This document shows positions 36,391 to 47,908 of a DNA stretch of 64,000 nt, in pieces (within the stretch, counting starts at the first letter, position 1; every line of letters starts with the position of its first letter). The notes under the pieces are model-generated. The model did not search any database and was not told the DNA's origin. It worked only from the letters and a program-made list of their open reading frames with translations. The position numbers and the translations under genes were made by a program. The DNA comes from Rhytidiadelphus loreus (lineage: Eukaryota > Streptophyta > Bryopsida > Hypnales > Hylocomiaceae), in assembly GCA_947034895.1 (NCBI GenBank), contig OX344761.1:79377839-79441838 (forward strand), written 5' to 3'.

Positions 36391-36601
36391 TAGTGGCTAG
36401 GATTTCAAAACCCTAAAAAGTGGTGGCTAGGGTTACAAAACCCTAAAAAAATGATGGCTAGGGTTTCAAAACCCTAAAAAGTGGTGGCTAGGGTTTCAAA
36501 ACCCTAAAAAACTGACGGCTAGGGTTTCAAAACCCTAAAAAGTGGTGGCTAGGGTTTTTAAACCCTTAAAAAGTGATGATTAGGTTTCAAAATTTTAAAC
36601 A
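36391..36601. repeat. Tandem array of a self-complementary telomere-like 30-bp unit
   Basis: Seven copies of a unit of about 30 bp, TGGTGGCTAGGGTTTCAAAA followed by CCCTAAAAAG. Each unit contains AGGGTTT-CA-AAACCCT, a short palindrome built from the plant telomere heptamer in both orientations. The last copies are degraded. It lies inside the CACTA-like element. Confidence 0.85.
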
Positions 36602-36930
36602 ATGGCTTGTTTATATTTTTTTTGATTGCTCATATTTTTCTTAGGTTGCCCAAAAACAAAAAAATGTTACTACCATGAAAATATGACTAATAATATAACT
36701 CAATGTTCTCAAACGAGTTCCCTACCGTTCCCTATGAAATACTTTGGTGTTTCCAACAGATGTATAATATACATCCGTAAAATACAAGGCCCAAAAACGA
36801 TTGACAGTCATATTTTGCAGTCATATTCCTCCCCAAGGTATTGACCTCCAAGAATATGATTGCGAGTAGTCGCCAGTCATCCTCAGTCATATTTTTGCAG
36901 TCATAAAACACTACCGTTGTTATAGTGTAG

Positions 36931-37605
36931 GCTTCATTGTAACACGAAATCTATGCTCAAGAAGTTGTGAATTGTTCATACTCGAATATGCAGAATCGGG
37001 AGCTTTACATTCAAAATCGGGAGCCGTGGTTGGAACTCCTTTCATCAGTTTGTTCCTAGAGTGAGTCTTTCTCGAGAAGCATTTCGTACTTACACTTGTT
37101 CACTGTCGACCTTCTACCTTCAACTTGTTTACTATGACTCGATCAACATGTTTGCAAGATTCAAGCACACAACTTCACCAACTCCAATCAGTACGAGCCA
37201 CTTCTTGAGAAAGCAAAGCATTTCAGTTGCAAAACACCACCATACATCGTGCAGGAATGCTAGCAGTTCCAAGGAAGAAAGACCTTACTATAACCTTTCA
37301 TTTTATTTGACGCATAGATAGAGTTAGAATTACAATTAGGGGTTATTTTTCACTTGTAGGCAAATAAAAATCATTTAAACTTTTAAAAAAATCAGACAAT
37401 TTTTGTATTTTTTTGTAAATTTTCAAAGTCAAGACATGAAGAACCCTGAAAACGTCCTATGGGTGTATGTTTGAAGTGCCTCCGAAAAGGCCAGAATCAT
37501 TCATTAAAGGCTTTATTACTTTACATCCATGCAGCATCATATGTCGAATTGGATACATTCCACAAGGTAGGTCATGTTGGTAACATTTCATCAAACACCT
37601 AGTGA
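36931..37605. other. Intergenic, no gene seen
   Basis: One plus-strand frame (37061-37321) has balanced composition but no motif I recognise. Confidence 0.4.
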
Positions 37606-37613
37606 CTCATTTG

Positions 37614-37842
37614 GATCAGGGTGGATTGACCCCCTCGCTCGCTCAGCCTTACCAAGGTGCATGTAAAAAAAAAGCCCCCTATTTTGGGCCGTTCTAGGGT
37701 ATATTCTTCACCTCTCTAAACTAATTTGGGGTCTCTGAACGCAAAAATGAAATAAAATTTTGCAAAAAAAATCATGTGCAAAAAATAAATAATTCCAGGG
37801 TTTGCCCTCAGGGCCGAGCGAGGGGGTCAGTTCACCCTGGCC
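37614..37842. mobile_element. hAT-like MITE, copy 1 (229 bp)
   Basis: Perfect 8-bp direct repeats CTCATTTG flank it (37606-37613 and 37843-37850). The left end GATCAGGGTGGATTGACC continues with the GCTCGCTCGGC-type arm; the right end GTCAGTTCACCCTGGCC is its complement, giving inverted ends of about 28 bp. An 8-bp duplication is the hallmark of hAT elements, although other superfamilies can give 8-9 bp. It is non-coding. Confidence 0.85.
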
Positions 37843-38677
37843 CTCATTTGGGGGGGTGGACAAAATCAAGGGCTTCTATCTTAAATTGCAAGTTGTTGGG
37901 CATAAGACATTCTGGTGCTGTTGAACAGTACCAGCATTCACCATTTCAGTTGCTGTCCTTCGGACTGGATCAACAGGTTGTAAGAATCATGCATAAAATT
38001 TTGACCAACTGAGGTCAGTGCGAGTACCAGTTCCAAAGAATTGAAAGCAAAGCATTCAAGTTTCAAAACAGACTGATACTTCGAGTAGGAAGGCAAGCAG
38101 TTCCGCTACGGACCTTGAAAAGCCGATGTACTGTGTACCCAATGAAAAAGAATACCCGAACTTCTCAATATTCCTCCACTCCATTCTAAGATGTGGATGA
38201 CCAGAACACAAGCTACTGGGTTATACAGTAATACTCCTAAGCTTCCTTGACATGAACACTTGCAGAGATTGTACAAAGTGAACCTCAGTTTTCATTTCAT
38301 CTCAAGATCACATTAGGTAGGAACTTCTTGATTCCAATGGATTATCCTAACATTTTACATGCAATGAACACAAAGCCTGTCATCATGAAATGTTCATAAT
38401 AGAATATGCACACTAACATTCATTGAATCAGCACCACCTACTGTCAAAATATCACAGCAACTGCTCCTTAATATACTATTAGTCATGGATGCATAACGAA
38501 GGTGAACAATCTATCAAGTGAACTGCTTCCAGCACAGGAGAGAAGTGAGTCGAAGTGGGTTAAATGTATGTAAATCAACCTACAAAAGTATTGGAATTCA
38601 AGCTCAACACTCTCGAAATACCAAAATCAAACTGTCCTTGGAGCATTATTGGTCGATGAAAGACACCAAGTCACGAC

Positions 38678-41600
38678 TCATTCAGGAGAGCTCAATATAT
38701 CAACTGCCATTGCAACATCCCCTTGTGCAGCAATTAAAGCATTTGATGCTACGGTCTGCACCCACAAAAGAAGAACAAACCTCATCAAAAGTTGAGCAAG
38801 AGGGAAACTACTGAAGGACGGAGAGATAGGGCTCATGCCCACGTGAAAATTTACTTCAAAATAGTTTCTCTGAAATAGAAGTCATGGACTCCTTACATAG
38901 CACGTGAATATCGAGTTCAAGTAAAACTACATCCATAAGTCATGGATTCATGTACACAGCTCGTGAACACAACCATAGAATTAGGGAATGAATTACATCC
39001 AGAAGGTAATACTATGTTACCTTGTCAAATCCCATGGCAACAAGGCTCGCAACTGCAGTGCTATCAGCCTTTGGCTCCTGCATCAACAAACCCTTCACAA
39101 ATTTTAACAACTTACGAAAAGAAGATTGAAGGTAGAAACAAAGTCTCTTAGTATTAGATAGATACTAAAGAAAAAGAAATACAGAACAAGTAAATCATCC
39201 AGAAGTCAGAATATGGATGCAACCTGATTGCCAACTGGATTGCTCAACAGTTGATTACTCCCCCTGCAACGCACCAAAGCCTTGGCATTAGTTGCATGAT
39301 TGTACTAAACCACATGGGAACTTGTCACGGAAGTTCACAAAATAGGTCGTCGTCGAAAAAAAACTGTTGCACTTAAGATATTTATTAAACAATAGCAAGC
39401 TCATATTCCTAAACTGGTTTTGAAAAAAGGAATAAAACCAATTCATACTACAAACCTGTTTTGAGGTTGCGTGGCTAAAGAGTTTTGCTGCACATCAGGA
39501 GATGACACTGGAGAGCTTGGATCTAAAAGCCTTGCTTCCAACTCTGACTGATTGGTACTCGGTTTGGGTCTCCAAACACCGGAGGACATCGGTGCTCTAA
39601 CTGGCGGGGGTGGCGGGGGAACAGAGTTTCCTAATACCTGTCCACGACCGGGAAATCTCTGCATCACATAGAAAGGACCATTAAAGAGAAGCAAATCACG
39701 TGATGCTCTTGAAACCTAGGAAGATAGTATTCTGGCTTCGCATATCCATGAGTGATGAAATGAAATTAGGAGCAATCTAAAGCAAAGCAGAGTGCCAAAG
39801 TATATAATTGTAGGTGCATATTGCTGCTGATATTCAAGAAATTTGAAAAAGTTGTCTTGCTTATCAAGACATAGAATTGCAAAATCAAGCTCTACAAAAA
39901 AATTTAAATCAATATCTCAGCTCCCCAACCTCAAGAGCACATCAACTGTTGCAGAGAAACAATTCACCAGAATCAACCACATGAGATACGCTACCCTGAG
40001 GAATCTTCGCGTACCTCATCTGGTCCAGTGGACTCTTGCCTCGCTTGAGGTAACCAACTTTGCAATCTGCTCACAGCTCCCCCTAACGAGGGAAAGTTGT
40101 GGCTCCTACAACCACAAAGCAGCAAACTACAACGTTCAGCAGGGATGACTATTGCTGCAAGATTGGATATTATTACAAACGTAGAAGAAACATGGGGAAT
40201 CCTGATAAGCTCTTTAACTGTCCGACTAGATTGACTGAGATCAAAGTGAGCCCTCTGATTAATGGAACTTCAAAAAATTTTAAAACATTCATTCAAAGTG
40301 ATTCTACGATATCACAACAGTCAACAGACTTTAAATGGTAAAATTTTGCACAAATGTCCACAATACTAACACTGACAATAACTAGTACCCTAATAGGGAG
40401 CCTTGCACTCTCACCCAGGCATAGAGATGGAAGGAAGTGAGAATGGGGCTGTGCCACCACTGCCTCCAACAATGAAGCCAGGTCTCCTAGCAAGAGGTGC
40501 CTGCAAGAGGATCCACATTGCTTCATTAATTGTATTGAGGATGACAACAATCACAAATTATTCCATTTTGGTGCAACCCTATTCAGAAAAACACGGCTTA
40601 TTATGTGGGTACCCCCAACATGCACAAAAATGGGCTCCAAACAACATACAGGGGACACCGCCAAGTAGCCATAGTACGAAACTCACCATAAAAGGTAACG
40701 CTTCGATAGATGCATACTTAGTGGAACTCAGCATGACATAGTAGAAGAGGCCATATGTATCTGGATACAAACATGCAGAGGCTCAAACTTCTCTTACTCA
40801 CTTCATCATTCAATTATACCCTAAAGAATGGACCCAAGAAATCGAAGCCAGAGTCTTTTCATTGATGCTACAAAATCGAAGCATTGAATAGAACCCTGAA
40901 TGGCATTTCCGTTTCTAAGAGATCAAGGTTCATGCACTTAGTTCAACTTGATGGGCTTAACCCCCAAGTGCCCAAATGGTCAAAGGTGGCCACTAGGAGT
41001 TAAATAAATGATTCAAGGGGCTTTAAGGTAGATATCAAAAAGTACCAATAGGGAGAAGAAATCGCACCCAACATTTTTTAACAAAAGACATATGGTTTGA
41101 AAGTTTTTCTTACTGAGAACCAGGTTCCAAAGGGGACTCTTCATTTTGAGCTTGGTCACTTAGGGGTTGAGCATGTGAAAATCACGGTATTATGAACCAA
41201 GGGGGAGAGTTTGGCCAACCGACAATATCATTCACACATCATAACATTCCCAAGAACCTAAAAAGATGAAAGGAAACACTTACAAGCAAAACCAGAGAGA
41301 ATGCCGGCAAGATGTCCAAGCAGCGACGCCCTTGGCATTAGCAGCTGAAACAATGCCAGAAGCGCCCAAGGATACCTGATCACCGGAGTCCAATACATTG
41401 AGCAAGATCATTATGTTGAAAATTCAAAGCAATCAACTCCCATCTAGATACTAATAGAATCTAAATTTACTGAATCCCTAAGTCCCCAAAGTTAAAATAA
41501 AAAGTCCCTGACTTTTGGCCCTTTGAGTATTAATGGGTTCAATGATTATTAACATCAATCAAAGAAGAAATATTTCAGAAACAAATACTTATACCAAGGC

Positions 41601-44172
41601 TAATTTCAGAGGAGTAGATCTCCTTACCATTTGGCCGGGACAGAAAAAAAACCGAACACACTGCACCCAATTATCCCAACAACGTGTGAGTTCAAAACAG
41701 CATGGTAAACTTTTCCTCAGACGCATTTTGAGAAAAGAATTCAGTCTCTAGCAAACATATATTTCCAGGTATAAATTATAGAATTTGAAGTCGTCAACAA
41801 ATGAACCCTATTTGCTTTAAGAACTTAACTACTGAATACATATTTGGTCTAATTGGATTCAGCAGATCCATCCCACCCCATATGTCGTAAGTTTATACTA
41901 TACACATCTATTAGGAATTATGACCTCAGAGCCAAGAACCTGATTATGTGCTCTAAAAAATGAGGCCCGAGTTCTGTAATACAAATAATTAAAAACGCAT
42001 AAAGCAACATCACATTAACACATTAAATCTTTCCTCGTAAATCGGAGAGTATCCGGCAATCAAACGATATACCATACCTTCTAGTTTGAACAGCGTTCAA
42101 GCTGGTTTCCACGACTATCATTGCAAAGATAACACCAGAGAAGCCTATGCCACACTCGTACATCAAGGCGGGATACGGGTGCACAGGATTATAGGCAGCC
42201 AGGTATGCGATGACAATTTCAATCAGCGCATTGCTGGTGGCCATCAGAAGGAGAACGTGGAGGTAACGGACTGAGCCCAACATGCGCTCCAGACCACTCC
42301 CAATGGGAGTCAGTGCTAGCATATTGAAAACGAGATGCAATATTGACGCATGGAAAATAATGGAAGTATAAGGCCTGTACACTGCATCACCCTCATCAAT
42401 GTGCATATGTCTCAATTCCAGACTGATATAAACCTAATTTTGCAATCAAAATATATGGGAAGTATCAACCAAAGTCAACAAGGCACGATGAAAGCTTCAA
42501 TCATTTATAATTTGGCAAATGAGTCAACCTATCAACAATGGTGTGTCACCCCTCTGTTGACTTACACTTAAAATGCATGCGACCAATGGCACAGGAGTTA
42601 TCCTCCCAAGTGTTTGACTTTGGACAAGAAGCATTCAATGGAACATAACAAGGGGCCAAAAGCGTTTCTTAGCAACGCTTGAGATGCAAAAAAATAATGA
42701 ACCTAATTAGAGTTGCAAGGTGGAACCAAAACCTCAATTTGAGGAAGAAACCAAAACTATGTTATTTTAATTGCATGCAACTATGAGTTGTTATCATTCC
42801 AGAAAAGCATAAAATTGGACAAAGTTTATAAACAATACAGACAAGAGTTGGCATGTGTTCAATGTGGGGGCAACAGAGGGACAACACACCGTTTAACTCT
42901 ATAATAAACCAAGGATCGAAGGCCTCAAGGTAACTGATGGCAGATTTCAAATTCCACAGTATGACCACGATGGATAAGACAGTCAAAGAAAAAATGAATC
43001 ACCTTGTACACGAGCAACAATGAATTCCGGTAGAAGGCAGACTTGGCTGAAGTAGTCATATCCGAAGAGCAAGCAGGTAACGTATATAGCAGAGCACAGA
43101 AACACTACTCCTGCAGTTATGCAAGGCACAGCAGCCCACCACTGGTGCACCCGGGTGCTCAGACTTGCCTGCAAAGAAAATGATTTTCATCGAGATTCAG
43201 AAAATAGTTCAATTAAACAAGAACGCCGGGTGTAAGAGCCTGGCTGACATCTTTTGAAACTCTAATCAGCAAACTTCGATCAGTCGCTGCAATCTCAAAA
43301 TGAGGGAAATGGCTTGTGAGAAGTGCATTGTTCACAGCTTCCCAACAAGCCATAACTCACATAATCAGAGCAAGAAATCTGAAAAAAACGAACTGCTGTT
43401 GGTTCGTTCTTTCCGTAGTTTGATGTCATATTTGCTACACATCTTCACCTTCCCAATACTACAAACTAGGAGCCATACTATTGCTCACTAGAAGCGCATT
43501 TTCAGTAGCTTTCCAACAAGATATCATCTGTTTGAGGATTGAGCACAAAATCTCAATCTGTGCTTTTGAGTAGAATCATTTATTACGTCATCTCTGGTTA
43601 CCAGAACCTTGTAATACTCAGGGTTCCGATTTAACTATTTCCAATTCAAGTTTCCAGTCAAGACGGAATCATCGCCACTCAGCTCCAATACAAAGTTCAA
43701 TGTAAAAAAACAAGTAAAAATCTCTCTAATATGTAACCTAGACTAAAGCCCGTTCCTCAAATTAGGGTTTCCGCACAAATGCTCAGCCCATATCACCAGA
43801 CACCGTCGAGGAGGATTCCACGCTCTCCTCCGGCAGTGCCGAAATCAATATCCCGATCAAATTTCTCACAACAAAAAACCCTAATTCACCTAAAAAACCT
43901 ACAGCGATCCACATCATATCCTCCGCGACCGATTATCAACAAATTCAAACCACAAGCCTCCACTCGCCATTAAGGGTGCTCTCTTAGGGTAACAACAACG
44001 TATTCAACTGCAAATTGCAAATTGCAAATTATTATACACTCAAACCTCTACCCTTGAAAATTTTCTAATATCCTCCATCCTTGCCAGAGGTTTATGAAAT
44101 GCATTGTACGAAGTGAGTAGCAGAGGAAGAAGAGAAGAGGCGACTTACCTCGGTCACCACATTGCCCCTCAT
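38678..44172 (-). CDS. RBL15: Rhomboid-like intramembrane protease with C-terminal UBA domain (RBL15 type)
   Basis: Twelve coding exons join in phase to 415 residues: 44172-44149, 43168-43003, 42381-42078, 41660-41628, 41375-41284, 40760-40687, 40500-40415, 40105-40015, 39658-39456, 39263-39224, 39077-39021 and 38755-38678. Arabidopsis RBL15 has about 400. The N-terminus MRGNVVTEASLSTRVHQWW matches that family. The catalytic serine is in GFSG (Ser about 145) and the histidine in LLGHLAGILSG (His about 197), so the protease dyad is intact. There are six or so hydrophobic segments between residues 20 and 220, then a proline/serine-rich cytosolic linker with RFPGRG and LEARLLD. A UBA fold (VASLVAMGFDK, then ALIAAQGDVAMAVDIL) ends the protein. 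Rhomboids cleave transmembrane helices within the membrane; a UBA tail suggests binding of ubiquitinated clients. The substrate is unknown. Exon 4 is only 33 nt and exon 1 only 24 nt. Confidence 0.93.
40961..41166. mobile_element. 206-bp TTAA-type miniature element in an RBL15 intron
   Basis: The left end CCCCCAAGTGCC follows TTAA (40957-40960). The right end GGTCACTTAGGGG precedes TTGA, a one-base decay of TTAA. It sits in the intron between RBL15 exons 5 and 6, clear of the splice sites. Internal sequence differs from the 220-bp pair. Confidence 0.6.
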
Positions 44173-44720
44173 TGCGGCTGCTCCTTGATGAAATCCTAGA
44201 TTCTCCAATCTACATGACATCAAATGCACCTCACATCACACCCCAAAATTCTCTACAAAGTTCTTAGTCCCTGGCGCTTGGATTTCTGACCACCAAATAC
44301 CACTTCGAATGGCCGAGAGATCACACAGAACTGGATTAGTCCCGCAATATCTGAAACAGCGGAAGAGAGTGTGTGCGTGTCGATTGATGATGTTTGCAGA
44401 AGGGATTGCGGTGATGTGCTTGCGGATTGTGGAATGTGCTGCAGAGTGCAGACCAAGGATTTCTCTTACGCTATTCTTTCCTTGGGGGGAAGAAAAGGAT
44501 TCATTTCTTTTTCTCTGTTTCTTTTCGCTTTCTCTTGTCATTCATTCAGTGCTCTTTCTTTTCCCTTTCTTTATTCTTTCTTTTCCCTTTCTTTTCCCTT
44601 ACTTTCTCCTTACTTTCCTCTTTCTTTTGTCGTCAGTCTGGAGTTCCCTGGAGTTCCCTGGAGTTCCCTCTTTCAGGTTGTTTATTACTGTCGGTACGGT
44701 ATTCTATTCATTTTGTCTAT
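44173..44720. promoter_or_regulatory. RBL15 5' flank with long pyrimidine tract
   Basis: The DNA upstream of the RBL15 start codon includes a strongly C/T-rich run on the plus strand (about 44500-44640), i.e. GA-rich in the gene's direction. It is followed by three tandem copies of CTGGAGTTCC near 44637-44670. Such tracts are common in plant core promoters and 5' leaders. Several overlapping long frames on the plus strand are a by-product of the tract and are not called. Confidence 0.45.
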
Positions 44721-44879
44721 TTTAGTTTCGCTTATTTTTTAACCCGCTTATTTTAATCCCCTATGCCTAATTGAATCAAATTTTAGTATTCCACACCTAC
44801 AGGGCTTCGATGAATCTTTCAGGAACTTTTTGAATTTGTAGACAATTAGTATATCAAAAGAATGTTTGTTTCACTATAC

Positions 44880-45700
44880 TAGAAAGAGCTAGGATTAAAA
44901 TAAAATTGTTTTTTCTTTTTTTCAAATTCAACAATTGGGTTTTGCATTAGACTTGTATGAGAATGTGTGGAAAAAAAATTCAAAATTTTGACCAAGTAGA
45001 TTACAAGATATCAACGTTCAAAGTAAAAAAATACATTATTTTAGGTACCTTATTATATTAGATTTTAGACTTTTGAATCCTCTTAACTTAAAAATTTTAA
45101 ACTACAAAGTTTTGCAAAATAAAATCTTTATAAAAAATTATTATAAAAAATGTTAATTTTCATCCTTTAACTAATTGTTAAGTAGAAGTAGGTAGTAAGA
45201 TGGAAGAAAAAATGAAATTGTTACTAATTCTAAAATGGAGTTGAAACTTGTCAATTATAACAATGATATTGTTGCAACAAGCAATCTAAACTTAGTACAA
45301 ATTCTTTTCCTGAAAAATTGTGAAAATTGAGCTCATAAACAAATCCTATACATTATTTTGTCATAATGATGCCCTAATTTTCCAAAAAACAAGATTCTTC
45401 ATAACTTTCATATTGCTAATCTAAATTGAATGAATCAAAGATTCTCTTGTACATTATAAAAAAATTCTATATGGAAAAAAAATCATTTGGGGGGGGAATT
45501 TTGGGCTCCATAGGGCTCAAGTAAAATGTCCTTATATTGACATAACTTTTGCTCCCAAACACCAATTGAAATAAAAATTATATTTGTAGAAAGAAATTAC
45601 ATTCCATACCTTTACAAAAAGAATCATAGTAAAAATTGACATTATAGGAACCTATCTAAAAACCTAAAAAGCCTATTTTAGGACAATGATTCTAGGGATT
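44880..45700. mobile_element. Degenerate relative of the TTAA-flanked elements
   Basis: Phrases such as AGATTACAAGATATCAACGTT, TAACTTTTGCTCCCAAACACC and a right end TTCTAGGGATTATTTAA match the reverse complement of subfamily B. The left boundary is not clear. No gene lies here. Confidence 0.4.
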
Positions 45701-45719
45701 ATTTAATTTTCACTTCATA

Positions 45720-46495
45720 TTTCATACTATGTGACTCTATTGATTCCTTTGATTGAAGATTTGAATTTATTAGGGAGCCATGACTCCACAAGGGTAAGTC
45801 TAATACATCTTCACATTCTTGGAAATTTGGACTACCTCGAGGTCTTTGAGGGGATCACTATAAATTGTAAAATATTGGAATCAAACAAGTGGATGTTAAC
45901 TTTAAGGTGACTACACTCAAATTCCAAGTACATTGTGAGTGGCTTTTGCATCTTAGGAACTATCAACCCATGCAAGTTTTGATGTATAGGATGAAGACTA
46001 TTTCGAAGGGAATGATCCCAAGGAAACAACCTTCATCCAATGTAAATACTTCCTTTGGAATTTCTCATAATTTCATCTAAAATGTAAATGAGCTATGAAA
46101 TTTTCCCTCTACAAGTGGTTTTGAAATTTGTACCTTGTGGGGGAGTCTTCCATAATCCCATCACATGGGGTCTCTATCAAGGAGGGTTTTTGAGCAAAGT
46201 TTTGTTCAAAAGCAATGCAAAATTTTTAATACTGAATATTTGGTGAGATATTCTTCCTTTCTCAATGGATGAAATCACTAAATTGCTACCAAATCTTGGG
46301 ATGGTATCACTCCATTTGGGACAATTGTACATTCTAACTTTGGAATGAATCAATAAATTTTCATCCACATATTCCAAGTTTCATCCATTTTCATAGATGT
46401 AAATAGCTTTGTCACTTGAATTGAAGATCACTTTCTACACTACCCAAAATATATGGAAAAAAAAATTGGTCTCTATGTCTACTAAAGAAGATTTC
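45720..46495. other. Intergenic, no gene seen
   Basis: Overlapping frames on both strands near 45830-46080 cancel each other as evidence. Nothing recognisable was found. Confidence 0.4.
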
Positions 46496-46499
46496 CCTA

Positions 46500-46792
46500 C
46501 ATTAGAAGAGATTCCAGGGCAAGGGAGGGCCGTTTCAAGCCTATTCCCTGCCCTGGGAACAGTCAGAATTTTTAATTATTAAAAATAAATTAAAAAAATT
46601 AAAAAATTATTTAAAAAATAATATTTTTTAATTTTTAATTTATTTTTAATTTATTAATTTATTAATAGCAGCTGACGTGGCACAGTCACGGCCACGTCAG
46701 ATCGCTACTGTGGCACAGTTCCCAGCGTTCCCCGTTGTTCAGGAACGCTTGGGAACTCATAGTCTTCTTTTGGCCTGGAAAATCTTCTAATG
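46500..46792. mobile_element. CATTAG-ended MITE with AT-rich core (293 bp)
   Basis: Left end CATTAGAAGAGATTCCAGGG; right end complement CATTAGAAGATTTTCCAGG. The core 46568-46668 is almost pure A/T. It is followed by GACGTGGCACAGTCACGG and CCACGTCAG, an internal short inverted pair. Confidence 0.7.
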
Positions 46793-46801
46793 CAACAGCC
46801 T

Positions 46802-47034
46802 AGGTGAACCTCCCCCCCCCTTATTTGTCCCCCCAAAGTCATTCCAAAGTGCAAGTGAAATACAAGCCCCCTATTTTGTGCTTGATAAATTCATCTTGTA
46901 CACCCCAACCACACTAATTTGGGGCCCCCAATAGCAAATATGAATTCAAAATTTACAAATTTTATCATGCTTTGGCAAATCAAAAATTTCAGCATTTTCC
47001 CTCGCGGACAAACGAGGGGTCAGTTCACAACGAC
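46802..47034. mobile_element. Diverged relative of the hAT-like MITE
   Basis: It shares the order of landmarks: CAAGCCCCCTATTTTGTGC, ACTAATTTGGGGCCCCC, AATTCAAAATTTACAAA, then CGAGGGGTCAGTTCAC. The ends are degraded and no target duplication remains. Further weak relatives lie at about 48020-48440 (reverse) and 48600-48780. Confidence 0.5.
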
Positions 47035-47497
47035 CATGTTGGCAGGTTGTTCTGTCCCCAGACTATTTCTCTCACATGTGACAGACTATTTTTTCAACGG
47101 TTACCCAGTTCATAGCCATTATAAGTTATTCAATCACAGCAGACACAGTATTTTATCCTCACCACCACCACCGTAATGAGCGACTTCACTATAAACCCTA
47201 AACCCACGATCTAGGTCCCTAGATCATTTGTTGGTTGGACCATCGTATTTGTGCATCATTGTCACATCCCATTTGGAAAGAAAGGTAAGGTAACCCTTTT
47301 CTCTCGTTGTGTTGGGGCCTCCCTGAGAGTCCACAAAGGAAGCATGGATGGAAGTCCATCATCCCCACTTTACTTTTTTTCCTCATGGCCATAGTATCTC
47401 ACTTTCTCTTCCTCCAATAAGGTGGGCACTCCCAAATGTGCCACTGACCAAAAACTGTCATCTACACTTTCTGCACATTTCCAAAATTAATTATGTA

Positions 47498-47908
47498 AGG
47501 TAGTATGCTCTAAAAGCGCTCGCCTTCTTCAAACCGCTCCTATTTTGGGGTGAAAAATGGAAACCAAGTGATCCTTAAATGGACCACTGTAACAATTGAA
47601 TGCATTAAGAAAAAATTATTTTTTCTATTGCAAGAGCCAATCACTACCTTTGATTTCCGCACATCTGTTTACAAACTGCAAGTGAACAGATTTTGGGAGA
47701 CCCATGGTCACAAATAGGTGCCTATGCCCTGAATCTTTGAAAATTTATAAGTAATTCAAAAATACTTGGAAAAATACAAAACCACTTGTGTTAGTTTCCA
47801 CATCCATTTCTCTTTCTCTGAAAAATGATCTAAAAATAATTCTGTCCACTTCAGCCTATGAAAAAGGGGGACCAGCTCTTAAATGGTCACTTTTAGAGCA
47901 TACTACCT
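47498..47908. mobile_element. MITE with AAGGTAG ends, 411 bp, reverse copy
   Basis: The left end AGGTAGTATGCTCTAAAA and right end TTTTAGAGCATACTACCT are perfect inverted arms of at least 18 bp, flanked by TA. The interior is the reverse complement of 5731-6141 (GCAAGAGCCAATCA, ATAGGTGCCTATG). Confidence 0.75.

Larger units (their letters stand above)
34759..36927. mobile_element. CACTA-like non-autonomous DNA transposon, 2169 bp
   Basis: The left end reads TACTACAACAAAAGCAGTGT. The right end, read inward, is CACTATAACAACGGTAGTGT, and both continue TTTATGACTGCAAAAA. A 3-bp TAG directly flanks each side (34756-34758 and 36928-36930). CACTA/EnSpm elements have CACTA-type ends, 3-bp duplications and repeated subterminal motifs. 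Here both subterminal regions repeat ATATGACTG and its complement CAGTCATAT many times (34800-35400 and 36800-36910). The middle holds an A/G-rich run (35880-36380) and a CCCTAAA-type tandem array. No transposase frame is present, so it must be moved by a partner elsewhere. The first base is T rather than C. Confidence 0.85.

Noticed and set aside
42086..42274. Plus-strand frame within the rhomboid gene
   Set aside because: It is the antisense shadow of RBL15 exon 3.
44309..44756. Three overlapping plus-strand frames rich in Ser, Phe and Leu
   Set aside because: All come from one pyrimidine tract in the RBL15 5' flank and are low complexity.
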